Shown here one piece after another: positions 18,167 through 27,100 of a DNA stretch of 64,000 nucleotides. Position 1 is the first letter of the stretch; every line of letters begins with the position of its first letter. The DNA comes from Cohnella hashimotonis (GTDB lineage: Bacteria; Bacillota; Bacilli; Paenibacillales; Paenibacillaceae), in NCBI RefSeq assembly GCF_030014955.1, contig NZ_JAGRPV010000001.1, positions 6,882,001-6,946,000 of the forward strand, written 5' to 3'. The notes under the pieces were generated by a model. It did no database searches, was not told the origin of the DNA, and worked only from the letters and a program-made list of their open reading frames with translations. The position numbers were made by a program, and so were the translations under genes.

Positions 18167-19381
18167 TTACGTATAAAATATTTTTTTGTTTTTGACGGCG
18201 CCTCGGCTACGCTCGTCGTCGAAGCCTGCTTCGGCGACGACATCGATACCGGCCAGAATGCCGCTGCGGATCATGGCACCGATCTCGGGTATGCGGTCCT
18301 GAAGCTCCGCGCGTACCCGATCGAGCAGCGTCCGATCGAGCGTACGGACGCTATAAAGGTGGACGCGCAATGCGTTTCCCTCTACGTTGATGCGGACACC
18401 TGCGTCGCGAACATGCCGATAAACCGCATTTTCGATATCGTAGACGCTGATTTTCTCCCCGTGCTTGAGATCGGGGCCGATGCGCTTCACGATGCTTTGA
18501 AAGCTCTGCCTTCGTACGCCGTCCACGACGATCGGGCGCAAATCTCGGACAACGTCATACGTGACATAACGCAGCGCGGGGAACGCTTCTCTGACGGTCG
18601 ACGTGAGCACGAGCACCCGCTCGCCCGCAGGCAGCGGGTCATACGTCTCGCCGAGCGACTCGGCGCCGATGCCTTCCGCCTCCAGCCCCTCCGTCAGCAA
18701 GTAGCGCCCGTGCCGATGGTCGTAATAGGCGATGGTGCCGATCTCGATCGACCCGTACGTGTCTGCGATCGCTTCCGGTTCGATGCCCAGGCGGTCGGCT
18801 GCGCGCCCGATCCACCCCGGGGACGCGACCTCTCCAACCAGAATGACCTGCCTCACGCCGAACGCTAGCGGATCGTCCGCCGCGAGCAGGATGCGGTCTA
18901 GGATCGAGGGCATCGTGTAGAGCACCTCGGGGCGGATACGCTTCAATCGCTCGACGTGCAGCTCGATCGGATCCCGGTACGACAGCGTATGCACGGACAT
19001 GCCAAGACTTTGAAATACGCTCGAAGCCGTCGCTTCGGCATGCCCCGTTCCCATGTCCGACACCGCGGTCCGGTAGCCGCGGTCTCCGAGTATGTTGCGA
19101 AATACGCGTTCCTTGATACGCAAATACGCCGCTTCGTCCCGGCCGGAATAGTAGATGGCCTTGCGCAGCCCCGAGCTCGTTCCGGAGGTACGATAGCAGT
19201 GCAGATCGCTGCGGCGCGCGAGCGGATTGTCTTCCGTATAATAAAAAGCCTCCAGCACGGAAGCTGTGATCAGCGGCAAAGGCTCCGGCGGCGCCGCGTC
19301 CCAACCCGAGAGTCCGCGATACCATGGAAACTGCTGCGCGGTCCGCTCGGCGAGCGCTTCCCTGCCTGCAGGCTCGGACAT
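18167..19381 (-). CDS. PaaK-like AMP-forming ligase in the diaminopropionate operon
   Basis: A 404-residue adenylate-forming enzyme. The ATG at 19381 (MSEPAGREALAE) has AAGGAG 8 nt upstream. Motifs of the ANL family are visible: CYRTSGTSSGLRKAIYYS (phosphate loop), ADTYGSIEIGTIAYYDHR (A5-like) and YVTYDVVRDLRPIV. It resembles phenylacetate-CoA ligase/coenzyme F390 synthetase-like proteins. It is the first gene, 13 nt ahead of sbnA, so it probably activates diaminopropionate or a partner acid. There is no carrier protein or condensation domain in the window, so the acceptor of the activated acyl group is unknown. Confidence 0.75.
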   Translation of the reverse strand: MSEPAGREALAERTAQQFPWYRGLSGWDAAPPEPLPLITASVLEAFYYTEDNPLARRSDLHCYRTSGTSSGLRKAIYYSGRDEAAYLRIKERVFRNILGDRGYRTAVSDMGTGHAEATASSVFQSLGMSVHTLSYRDPIELHVERLKRIRPEVLYTMPSILDRILLAADDPLAFGVRQVILVGEVASPGWIGRAADRLGIEPEAIADTYGSIEIGTIAYYDHRHGRYLLTEGLEAEGIGAESLGETYDPLPAGERVLVLTSTVREAFPALRYVTYDVVRDLRPIVVDGVRRQSFQSIVKRIGPDLKHGEKISVYDIENAVYRHVRDAGVRINVEGNALRVHLYSVRTLDRTLLDRVRAELQDRIPEIGAMIRSGILAGIDVVAEAGFDDERSRGAVKNKKIFYT

Positions 19382-19562
19382 TCGATCCACTCCTTGCCCG
19401 TCAAGGTCAAAGCCTAACTCGGGGTGCTATCACCATATGTCAAAGGGCGGTCGGACGTTCGAGAAACACGTGCGCGGCGGTTGTCCCATGCCATCGAACA
19501 ATTCGCAAACCGCTTAACTCGTTCGTATGATGATAGCAAACAGACGCGGGAGGCGATGCGCC

Positions 19563-20351
19563 GTGATCAATCGTTTGAAACAGACCGTGTCCAGCAAGCT
19601 GGTCAAAACCGGATTGCTTCTCGGCGGGAAGTTAGGGCGGCATGTGCCGGTCACCGTACCGTTTTCTTGGGAACGACTGCAGAAGATGCTGGAAGAGTGC
19701 GGGATGGTCTATGTAAAGCCCGATACGGGGTCGCAGGGCATAGGCATCATGAAAGTCGAACGAATGGCCCGAGGACGCTTACGATACCAGCTTGGCACCG
19801 AGCGGCATGACTTTGGCACTTATGCGGACATGTACAGGTCCATGCGACGCCGCATGGGAAGAAGACGCCATCTGATCCAGCAGGGCGTGCAGGTGCTGCG
19901 ATACGAAGGCAGGCCTTTCGATTTTCGAATCATGACGCAGAAAAACGCGGCGGGCCGATGGGTAAGCACCGGCATTGCCGGCCGTGTCGCGCATCCGGGC
20001 AAGATCGTCTCGAACGGCAGTCAGGGCGGCGCGATCTATGAAGCCGAGCGGCTGCTCCGGCACGCTGCAGGCGGGGAGGAGACCCCAGGCTTGATCAACA
20101 GTATGCGGAAGCTGGCCCTGCTAACCGCGGACCGATTCGGGCGTAAATATCCGGCGATGAACGAGCTCGGTATCGACATCGCGGTAGACCGCGGGCGCAA
20201 GCCGTGGATATTGGAGGTTAACACCCGCCCGGATCCTTGCCCGTTCGCCAAGCTCGAGGACCGGACGGCGATACGCAGAATCGTGCGCTACGGCCGCAGG
20301 TATGGCAGGCGATATTGCTTGAAGTGCGGAAAGGCTAAAACGGGAACGTAA
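19563..20351 (+). CDS. YheC/YheD-type ATP-grasp spore coat-associated protein
   Basis: A 262-residue protein. The GTG at 19563 is preferred since GGGAGG lies 9 nt upstream; the earlier ATGs at 19527/19530 lack a site. It has the YheC/D signatures MVYVKPDTGSQGIGIMKVER, HLIQQGVQVLRYEGRPFDFRIMTQ and ELGIDIAVDRGRKPWILEVNTRPDP, the ATP-grasp catalytic region with the DxxxD/ExN metal ligands. YheC/YheD proteins are associated with endospore coats in Bacillus; the ligated substrate is unknown. It stands alone between divergent and convergent genes. Family is firm, reaction unknown. Confidence 0.85.
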   Translation: MINRLKQTVSSKLVKTGLLLGGKLGRHVPVTVPFSWERLQKMLEECGMVYVKPDTGSQGIGIMKVERMARGRLRYQLGTERHDFGTYADMYRSMRRRMGRRRHLIQQGVQVLRYEGRPFDFRIMTQKNAAGRWVSTGIAGRVAHPGKIVSNGSQGGAIYEAERLLRHAAGGEETPGLINSMRKLALLTADRFGRKYPAMNELGIDIAVDRGRKPWILEVNTRPDPCPFAKLEDRTAIRRIVRYGRRYGRRYCLKCGKAKTGT

Positions 20352-20411
20352 CGACTCTCTATCATGCCCGTTGTGGCGTAAGCACGGTTTGCAGCCGCAG
20401 CGGACATGAAT

Positions 20412-21187
20412 TTATTTCATTCGTTCGCGGAGCTTCTGAAGCTTATCATCGGAAAAGCCCGTCGCCTCGCCGATGACTGGAAGACTCAACCCCAGCCGGA
20501 GCATGCGGAGCGCGGCTTGCTCAAGTCCTTGTGCAAGTCCTTGCTCCAATCCTTGCTCGAGCCCTTCCTCCATCCCTTTCGCGATGCCGAGCTTGAGGCC
20601 TTCCTCCACGCCGCTGTTTCGAATCGCCTCCAGGTTTTGCTGCAGTCCCATCGTTACCTCTCCCTCCTGATTAAACTGGTTAATCAAATCGTCGATCGCC
20701 TTGCCCGGATCCGGCAGCTGCCTGGCGACCATATGGGCCAGCCAATTGAGAAACTGGCTCTTCAGCTCTTCGGGCATCGACCGCACCGTGTCCATCAGCT
20801 TCGCGAGCCGGTCGTGCAACTGCTGCCGGTCGGCGGTCTGATCGAGCAGGAACACCGCGCCGATCGTATTTGACAGCGCCAGCAGCTCTCGCTCCGTGTA
20901 TCGCTCTACGTCGATTAGCACATATTCGAAGTCCAATAACTCCTGGCCGAAGGCATCCTGCCCTTCAAGCGGAGCCTATATACCAAGTCCGCTTCCTTCC
21001 GGCCAAAATCCGGCAAGACGAAGGAATGATCGATCGCCTCCAGATCGGACTCGTGGATGGTCTCGGCCCACTCTCGGGCAACGAACGATCGGATCAGCTC
21101 GACGAACAGCTTTTTGCTCGACAACAGGTAACGGTAAGACGTATCGTGAGGAAAAGAGAGGCCCGCGGTCTTCTTCCCGCCGCTCAT
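20412..21187 (-). pseudogene. Broken Rpn/PD-(D/E)XK transposase-like nuclease
   Basis: Two fragments in different frames. The N-terminal piece (20915-21187) reads FPHDTSYRYLLSSKKLFVELI and DHSFVLPDFGRKEADLVYRL, the start of the Rpn recombination-promoting nuclease family. The C-terminal piece (20412-20936) has LDQTADRQQLHDRLAKLMDTV and the repetitive tail EEGLEQGLEQGLAQGLEQA typical of the family. The middle of the nuclease domain is missing and the two frames do not join, so an internal deletion with frameshift has occurred. The first piece overlaps the second by 22 nt. Confidence 0.8.
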
Positions 21188-21280
21188 ACCCGTTCACCCG
21201 ATATAATAAGTCCATTATAATGCACGATACTCCATCGCAAAAGCGTGCTCGAGCTCACCGAGGCCCCTCCTCCGCCCGGA

Positions 21281-21330
21281 AAAGCAAACACCCCGACCAA
21301 GCCGTCATGGACGACCGTCGGGGTGTGCTT
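21281..21330 (-). terminator. Terminator after the aldo/keto reductase
   Basis: ACACCCCGAC/GTCGGGGTGT, a 10-bp stem; the minus strand ends GGTGTTTGCTTTT. It belongs to a dispersed family also found at 53125 and 53920 that shares AACACCCCGAC and GTGTGCTTCACC. Confidence 0.8.
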
Positions 21331-21395
21331 CACCGCTAACGTATTGCTTTTATTAAACCACATTCGCCGCAAAAAGGGAATATACGTTCGTAATT

Positions 21396-22295
21396 TTATT
21401 CCAATCCGATCCAATCCTCCTCGGCGACCGCGCGCCAACGCTCGCGAATCGCCTCATACTCCGCCGCAGGCAGAGGGCCCTCCGCCAACAGCCTGGCGTT
21501 CGATGTCCAGCGATCCGGGTTCGCGGTGCCGACGATTGCCGAATGCACGCCGGGCGTCGACAGCGTGAAGCGCAGCGCCTTGCCGACCGTTTCCTCCAGC
21601 TCGCCTTGCAGGAATTCATATTTTAGCTTCTGCAGCCGCTGCCAATACGGATACTCGTAAGCCTTGGAATCCGGCGCTTGCGTATGCCGCCAAGCCACGT
21701 TCGCTACAGGACGCTTGACGACGACGCCCATGCCTTTCTCCGCCGCTTCTTTTAAAGTGAGATCCGCAGCTTCCTGATCCGCGATGTTCAAGGAAGTCAT
21801 GAGCGAATCGAACGCGCCCGTACGTACGGCGTACAGCGCGTTGGTATGGTCGCCGCTGTAACCGATGAATCGCGTCTTGCCCTGCTCTTTCGCCCGTTTC
21901 AGCACGTCGATGACATCGCCCTGCCTCAGCACCTCCTCGGAGCAGCTGTGGAGATGGATCACGTCGACGTAATCCGTCTTGAGCCGCTCGAGACTGCGGT
22001 CGATGCTCTGCGCCAGCATGCGGGGATCCCAGTCGGGCAGGTCGAGACCAGCGGCATGTCCGCATTTGGTGAACAGGAAGTAATCTCCGCGCCTGCCGGA
22101 TACGGCTTGGCCGATGAGCTCTTCGCTGTTTTTGTAGCATTCCGCCGTATCGATCAGGTTGAGCCCCGCGTCCAACGCGCTGCTCAGCAGCCTGTCCACG
22201 TCCCGCTGAGCGGCGCCGCTGAAGCCGATCTCCGCGCCGCCGAATCCAAGTTCGCTAACCTGCATACCTGTCTTGCCGTACGCTTTTTTTTCCAT
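21396..22295 (-). CDS. Aldo/keto reductase
   Basis: A 299-residue TIM-barrel NADPH-dependent oxidoreductase. It begins MEKKAYGKTGMQVSELGFGGAEIG, has the catalytic aspartate and tyrosine in LNLIDTAECYKNSEELIGQAV, the lysine in FLFTKCGH and the histidine in VDVIHLHSCSEE. The C-terminal VHSAIVGTANPDRW stretch is the cofactor site. Substrate is unknown; the family reduces a wide range of aldehydes and ketones. It is a single-gene unit with its own terminator. Length is normal. Confidence 0.9.
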   Translation of the reverse strand: MEKKAYGKTGMQVSELGFGGAEIGFSGAAQRDVDRLLSSALDAGLNLIDTAECYKNSEELIGQAVSGRRGDYFLFTKCGHAAGLDLPDWDPRMLAQSIDRSLERLKTDYVDVIHLHSCSEEVLRQGDVIDVLKRAKEQGKTRFIGYSGDHTNALYAVRTGAFDSLMTSLNIADQEAADLTLKEAAEKGMGVVVKRPVANVAWRHTQAPDSKAYEYPYWQRLQKLKYEFLQGELEETVGKALRFTLSTPGVHSAIVGTANPDRWTSNARLLAEGPLPAAEYEAIRERWRAVAEEDWIGLE

Positions 22296-22363
22296 CGCAA
22301 TCGCCTCTTTCCATAGAATCTATATTCATTTTACCCAATCCCGCGTCTATGTCCCGATACGGC

Positions 22364-22392
22364 AAAGAGCGGGGCCTCGGCCCCGCTCTCCT
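22364..22392 (-). terminator. Terminator after the cell wall hydrolase
   Basis: AGAGCGGGGCC-TCGG-CCCCGCTCT hairpin, minus strand ending in CTCTTTG, 9 nt past the stop at 22401. Confidence 0.75.
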
Positions 22393-22400
22393 ATCCATCG

Positions 22401-23399
22401 TCAGACAAACACATGATGGCCGATTTTCTTGATCGCCTTCAGCCGCTTGGCCTTGGCAGGCTCGAGCTGCGGATTAAAGAAAGACAACGCGCCGGGAACG
22501 TTGTTCTCGCCGGACAGCGCGGCCTTGGCCGCTTTGATGCTGTCCTTGGAGGGCGTCTCCCGTTCCAGGCTGCCATTGCCCGCTGGGGAGAATTGTCCGG
22601 GGGCGTATATAACGCCTCGCAAGGTATCCGGATACCTGTCGTTGTGCATACGGTTCATGACGACGCTCGCGACGGCCAGCTTGCCCGCGTACGGCTCGCT
22701 GCCGGCCTCGGCTTCCACCAGCTTCGCGAGCAGCGTTACATCTGCGGGGTCGATCGCTTCCGCTGCTGCGGCTGTCGCCTTCTGCTCGGAGACGTCCGGA
22801 TCGAGGAATTCCGGTGCGACGATCTTGAGCTGCTGACCGACCGTCAGCGCTTCGCCGGACAGCCCGTTGCGGACCTTCAGCGCGGTTGCGGTCGTATCGT
22901 GCGCCTCGGCAATACGCCAGAGCGTGTCGCCCGCCACGACGGCGTACAGCTCTTCTTGCCGGAGGACCGCAACCTTCTCCTGCTCCTTCCAGCCGACGCT
23001 GGCATGCATTGACTCGGCGACGACCCGCAGCGGCGCGTAGGCGACGCCCTCCTTTAACCGGACCGTACCGCCGATGTCGTACGTGCCGCCGTTCAACGCA
23101 ACGACCGACGATCCCGCCTTAAACGCGAGCACGTCTCCCAGATCGTTGCGAATCGTGGTGCGTCCGGAATCCCCGTCGTACTCGAGCTTCCAGTCCATAA
23201 GGTCAGCGATCTCTTTGACCGGCGCGTAAGTCCATCCGCCGATCGTCCATAGACTCTGGGTCAGGCCGACCTTAACATCTGCTATGTATAGAGTATTATT
23301 CGTGCTATTCGTGCCTGCGAATGCCGCGCCTGCGCCAAGCGACAGGAAGAGCGCAAGAGCCAGGAACGCGATTCTGTTCAGCCGTTGAATGAGCTTCAT
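22401..23399 (-). CDS. SleB/CwlJ-type cell wall hydrolase with copper-amine-oxidase-like and LysM domains
   Basis: A 332-residue secreted protein. A signal peptide (about 1-28, FLALALFLSLGAGAAFAG) is followed by a copper-amine-oxidase N-terminal-like domain (about 38-145, WTYAPVKEIADLM and VAYAPLRVVAESM), a LysM motif (about 150-195, YAVVAGDTLWRIAEAHDTTATALKVRN) and a Hydrolase_2 domain (about 220-332, LLAKLVEAEAGSEPYAGKLAVASVVMNRM). The last is the SleB/CwlJ lytic fold with the catalytic glutamate in EAEAGSE. It probably cleaves spore cortex or cell wall peptidoglycan. It is monocistronic. Confidence 0.9.
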   Translation of the reverse strand: MKLIQRLNRIAFLALALFLSLGAGAAFAGTNSTNNTLYIADVKVGLTQSLWTIGGWTYAPVKEIADLMDWKLEYDGDSGRTTIRNDLGDVLAFKAGSSVVALNGGTYDIGGTVRLKEGVAYAPLRVVAESMHASVGWKEQEKVAVLRQEELYAVVAGDTLWRIAEAHDTTATALKVRNGLSGEALTVGQQLKIVAPEFLDPDVSEQKATAAAAEAIDPADVTLLAKLVEAEAGSEPYAGKLAVASVVMNRMHNDRYPDTLRGVIYAPGQFSPAGNGSLERETPSKDSIKAAKAALSGENNVPGALSFFNPQLEPAKAKRLKAIKKIGHHVFV

Positions 23400-23581
23400 C
23401 TCCTTTTGAGCGGAATGAAATCCATGATCTCAGCACTGTTCGCTATTATACAGACATTAAAAAGGAAAAATTTAAAAATGAGTGATTTTTCATCCTGGGT
23501 AAGCGTTTACTTGTCCAAAACCCTTCGAAAATAGCGATCATTAGCTATATTAAGGTCCTAATTTAGATGAGGCAAGCATGC

Positions 23582-23616
23582 AAAAAGACCGCGCCCGAAC
23601 CGGGTGCGGTCTTCAG
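23582..23616 (-). terminator. Terminator after the crystallin-like gene
   Basis: GAAGACCGCACCCGG-TT-CGGGCGCGGTCTTTTTG on the minus strand, 6 nt past the stop at 23622. Confidence 0.85.
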
Positions 23617-23621
23617 ACTCC

Positions 23622-24086
23622 TTATTTTTTGGCGTTTCTGCGCTTGGTCGCGCGCCGGATTCTGGCCGCCAGCACGATTCTCAAAATCTCGCCGAAGTTG
23701 TTCCGAAGACCGTTCTGCTGAATTTCCAGAATGTCTGCGTCGGACAGCGTCAACGAAGTAGCCACGAGCGAGGAAGCGCGGTTGGCGAAGTTGAAATCCG
23801 CGAGATCGTCGACGTTGCCCGTGCTGAACTTCACGTACTCTCCCTTATAGTTGTTGTTCTCGAACAGTACAACGGTGCCACTGCCTGTCGGCGACGAGAA
23901 CTTCAGGCTTTCGAGGTCGTCGTTCAGGTTGACCGATGACAGCCGTTGCACGCCGATGTTGCCGCGGAAGCGCTTGGATGAGCCTGAAAAGTTGGTGCCT
24001 GCGTATACTTCAAGGAGCGGGTTGAGCACTTTGGTTTTCGCACGCTTGGGCGCTGCTTTGGCGATCGGTTTTCTTTTATTGATCAT
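23622..24086 (-). CDS. Betagamma-crystallin-like protein
   Basis: A 154-residue protein starting at the ATG at 24086 (MINKRKPIAKAAPKRAKTK) behind GGAGG. After a basic N-terminal segment there are two Greek-key motifs of betagamma-crystallin type: LEVYAGTNFSGSSKRFRGNIG and VVLFENNNYKGEYVKFSTGN, each with the aromatic-glycine spacing, followed by RASSLVATSLTLSD. The C-terminus is again basic (RIRRATKRRNAKK). Microbial betagamma-crystallins usually bind calcium and are stress- or spore-associated. No signal peptide is seen; the lysine- and arginine-rich ends suggest nucleic acid or polyanion contact. Fold assignment is from motifs only. Confidence 0.7.
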   Translation of the reverse strand: MINKRKPIAKAAPKRAKTKVLNPLLEVYAGTNFSGSSKRFRGNIGVQRLSSVNLNDDLESLKFSSPTGSGTVVLFENNNYKGEYVKFSTGNVDDLADFNFANRASSLVATSLTLSDADILEIQQNGLRNNFGEILRIVLAARIRRATKRRNAKK

Positions 24087-24254
24087 CTTCAAATCCCTCC
24101 TCATCGGTGATACTCCAATTTATGGAGACGAGCACCCGAGGGATTGTCCGTTTAACTATTTGGCCGTCTATTTTTGAAACCTATTTTTATGAGATTAATA
24201 GGCCCGAACCTGGACAAAGAAAGAGGATCATCCGCTCGCCAACAATCCGAGACG

Positions 24255-26027
24255 TTACTCCCCTTCGTTGATCGCCCGAATCGCCTCAACCGGCAGCTTG
24301 GGTACGCGATCGTAGGTCAACAGCCCGTTGATCTCCTGCTCGACGTCGGTCAGCTGCGTATAGCAGTAGCCCTGGACGACGCCCGAACGGAGCAGCGGTT
24401 GAATGACGGCGCGCAGCCGCGCAGCGAAGTCCTCGTCGCTTTCCGCGCCGGAGTATCCCCAGCCCTCCCACTCGCTCTTCTTGTAGGCGATGCCGCCGAA
24501 CTCGGTCACGAGAATCGGCTGACCTTCGTACGCATGGCCTCCGACGGTCAACCGACGGCCGGACGGCATGCCGTTCACGGCCCGCCCTGCTTCCGCATAG
24601 CGCTCCTCCAGCACCTCGCGCCGATACTCGTAGTCGTGGATGTTGAGCAAATCCGTCTTTACCATCTCCCAGCCGTCGTTGGAGACGACCAGACGCGTCG
24701 CGTCCAGCGACTTGGTCAAGTGATACATCGTCAGCGCGTGGTGCTGCTGCTGCGCGTCGATCTGAATGTTCGGCACGCCCCAGCTCTCGTTGATCGGCAC
24801 CCAGACGACGATACACGGGTGACTGTAGTCGCGTTCGATCGAAGCCTGCCATTCGCTCACGAAGCGGCGCACATAGGCGTCTGAATATTGGTAGGCGTTG
24901 GCCGCCTCGCTCCAAACGAGGAGCCCAAGCCGGTCGCACCAATAGAGATAGCGTGGATCCTCCAGTTTCTGGTGCTTGCGCGCGCCGTTGAAGCCCATCG
25001 CCTTGGTCAGCTCGACGTCCCTGCGGACGGCCTCGTCGCTCGGCGGCGTCAGGTTGCCGTCGGGGAAATAGCCCTGATCGAGAACGAGCTTCTGAAAATA
25101 AGGCCGGTTGTTAAGGTTGAACCTGCCCGCTTCGATCGACACCTTGCGCATGCCGAAATAGCTGGTCACCTCGTCGATCGCCGTCTCTCCGTCGTACAGC
25201 GTCAGCCTGACATCGTAAAGGTTCGGTTTTTCCGGCGACCACCAGCGTCCCTGGCCGTGGTCGTTCAGCTCCTGCAGATGAATCGTGCGGGCTTCGTTCG
25301 CGGAGCGGATCGTGTAGGTGTCGCTCGATACCGGCTCCCCCTCGAACGTAATGTCTACATTCACCTTCAACTCTGCCTGACCGGTCCATCCCGCTACCGC
25401 AAGCCGCAGTCCGATGTCGTTGCGGTCGATATCCGGCGTCCAGCGAACCGAGGCCAGATGCGCCGGGGCGACCGCCTCCGCCCATACCGTCTGCCAAATA
25501 CCCGTCGTACGGGTGTAAAAGATGCTCGCGGAGTCGGACAACCAGTATTGCTTGCCTCGCGGCAGCGTGACGTCGCGGCTGTAGTCGACCGCCCGAACGA
25601 CGAGGGCATTGTCCTCCCCTGCAGGCCGCAGCGCGTCCGTGATATCGGCATGAAAAGGCGTATGCCCGCCCTCGTGCGTCGCGACGAGCTTGCCGTTGAC
25701 CCATACCGAGGCTTCGTAGTCGACGGCGCCGAAATGCAGGACGATGCGCTTATCTCTGAACGCCTCCGGCAGCGAGAGGGTCCGGCGGTACCAGACGATA
25801 TCGTGAAAATCCGGCTCGCCGATGCCGCTCAACGGGCTCTGGAAAGCAAAAGGCACCTGGATGCGCCGGCCGAACGCCCGATCGCCGTCTTGCCACCGCT
25901 GCCCGACGCCGACCGCGGCGTCGTCGAACTCGAACTCCCACTCTCCATTCAGATTCACCCAGCCTTCCCGCACGAACTGCGGCCTCGGATAGTCCTGTCT
26001 GGGGACTGGCTTTTGAATTTCGGACAT
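24255..26027 (-). CDS. Glycoside hydrolase family 2 enzyme
   Basis: A 590-residue protein with the GH2 layout: sugar-binding jelly roll (about 1-180, WVNLNGEWEFEFDD and VWYRRTLSLPEAFRDKRIVLHFGAVDYEASVWVNGK), immunoglobulin-like domain (about 185-290) and TIM barrel (about 290-590). The acid/base is expected in VVWVPINESWGVPNIQ and the nucleophile in PILVTEFGG. No signal peptide, so it acts inside the cell on an imported oligosaccharide; galactoside, glucuronide or mannoside cannot be told apart here. It is divergent from an ArsR-type regulator with shared operator-like repeats between them. Confidence 0.88.
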   Translation of the reverse strand: MSEIQKPVPRQDYPRPQFVREGWVNLNGEWEFEFDDAAVGVGQRWQDGDRAFGRRIQVPFAFQSPLSGIGEPDFHDIVWYRRTLSLPEAFRDKRIVLHFGAVDYEASVWVNGKLVATHEGGHTPFHADITDALRPAGEDNALVVRAVDYSRDVTLPRGKQYWLSDSASIFYTRTTGIWQTVWAEAVAPAHLASVRWTPDIDRNDIGLRLAVAGWTGQAELKVNVDITFEGEPVSSDTYTIRSANEARTIHLQELNDHGQGRWWSPEKPNLYDVRLTLYDGETAIDEVTSYFGMRKVSIEAGRFNLNNRPYFQKLVLDQGYFPDGNLTPPSDEAVRRDVELTKAMGFNGARKHQKLEDPRYLYWCDRLGLLVWSEAANAYQYSDAYVRRFVSEWQASIERDYSHPCIVVWVPINESWGVPNIQIDAQQQHHALTMYHLTKSLDATRLVVSNDGWEMVKTDLLNIHDYEYRREVLEERYAEAGRAVNGMPSGRRLTVGGHAYEGQPILVTEFGGIAYKKSEWEGWGYSGAESDEDFAARLRAVIQPLLRSGVVQGYCYTQLTDVEQEINGLLTYDRVPKLPVEAIRAINEGE

Positions 26028-26048
26028 CTGGTTACCCTCCTGATTAAG

Positions 26049-26156
26049 TTAACTATAAGGTTAATGATTAATATAAAGAAGCTGTTTTCCAACCTATCGT
26101 ATTCCGATTCGGATTGATTGTCAACTGTTGTGTAGTATAATTAACCCTATGATTAA
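26049..26156. promoter_or_regulatory. Divergent promoter region with paired TTAAC/GTTAA operator-like repeats
   Basis: TTAAC-N6-GTTAA occurs at 26049-26064 beside the GH2 start, and a related TTAAC-N5-GATTAA at 26141-26156. The second overlaps a plus-strand promoter: TTGATT (26114-26119), 16-nt spacer, TATAAT (26136-26141). This arrangement fits a regulator that represses itself and the divergent GH2 gene. Inferred from sequence symmetry. Confidence 0.5.
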
Positions 26157-26178
26157 CAATAGGAACTGAGGGAACCAC

Positions 26179-27093
26179 ATGGAGATCGAAGTCAGTACGA
26201 ACCATATGCAGCTGCTCGAATGCCTGTCGTCGGAAACGCGGGTGCGCATCATCGAGATGCTGCGCGAAAGACCGATGTACGTCAAAGAGATCGCGGACGA
26301 GCTGAAGCTCTCGTCGGCGATCGTCACCAAACATATGCAAAAGCTCGAACAGGCCGGGATCGTGTCCACCCATATGGCCGCCGGCACCCGGGGAAAACAG
26401 AAAATTTGCACGCTCAGCCTGGAACGGCTCGTCCTTCTGTTCCGAACCGATGCCCGGGAGCCCGAAGTGCGAGATCCGTCAAGCTATGCCGTCTCCATTC
26501 CGATCGGACACTATACCGCTTATCAGGTCAAGCCGACCTGCGGGCTGGCATCGCCGCGCAAGCTGATCGGCCTGCTCGACGATCCCCGCTACTTCGATGC
26601 GCCAGAGCGCGTCGAGGCGCATCATCTCTGGTTCGCCAGCGGTTACGTAGAATATCGGGTGCCCAACTATCTGATCGGCGACGCGCGGGCGCGAGAGATC
26701 CGCGTCACGCTGGAGATCGGCTCGGAAGCGCCTGGCTACAGAGAGGACTGGCCGTCGGACATCGCTTTTTCGATGAACGGCGTCCAGCTCGGCGTATGGA
26801 CCTGCCCCGGCGACTTCGGGAGCCAACGCGGCAGACTTAATCCGCCATGGTGGGGATCGAGCAACTCGCAGCATGGGGTACTGAAGACGCTGCTGGTGAC
26901 CGAGGAAGGAAGCTATATCGACGGCGTGCGGATGTCCGACATAACGACCGGGAAGCTCGGCCTGACTGCCGGCAGCGACATCCGGCTGCGCATCGCCTCG
27001 GCAGAAGACGCCCGCTATCCGGGAGGCGTCAGTCTGTTCGGCAGCCGCTTCGGCAACTATGCCCACGACATCGACGTGATCGTCGCTTACTAA
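26179..27093 (+). CDS. ArsR-type transcriptional regulator with large C-terminal domain
   Basis: A 304-residue regulator. The N-terminal winged helix (about 5-90) reads LLECLSSETRVRIIEMLRERPMYVKEIADELKLS with recognition helix AIVTKHMQKLEQAGIV. The remaining 210 residues form a separate domain with PIGHYTAYQVKPTCGLA, LWFASGYVEYRVPNYL and NPPWWGSSNSQHGVLKTLLV. The NPPWWG...QHG region and the beta-rich composition suggest a sugar- or ligand-binding module; I cannot name it. It has no metal-binding cysteines of classic ArsR. Placed divergently from the GH2 gene, it is the probable regulator of that enzyme. Confidence 0.8.
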   Translation: MEIEVSTNHMQLLECLSSETRVRIIEMLRERPMYVKEIADELKLSSAIVTKHMQKLEQAGIVSTHMAAGTRGKQKICTLSLERLVLLFRTDAREPEVRDPSSYAVSIPIGHYTAYQVKPTCGLASPRKLIGLLDDPRYFDAPERVEAHHLWFASGYVEYRVPNYLIGDARAREIRVTLEIGSEAPGYREDWPSDIAFSMNGVQLGVWTCPGDFGSQRGRLNPPWWGSSNSQHGVLKTLLVTEEGSYIDGVRMSDITTGKLGLTAGSDIRLRIASAEDARYPGGVSLFGSRFGNYAHDIDVIVAY

Positions 27094-27100
27094 CGTGAGA

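Noticed and set aside
23498..23511. CcpA cre-like site GGTAAGCGTTTACT
   Set aside because: Both edge positions deviate from consensus and the downstream hydrolase is not a carbon-catabolite gene.
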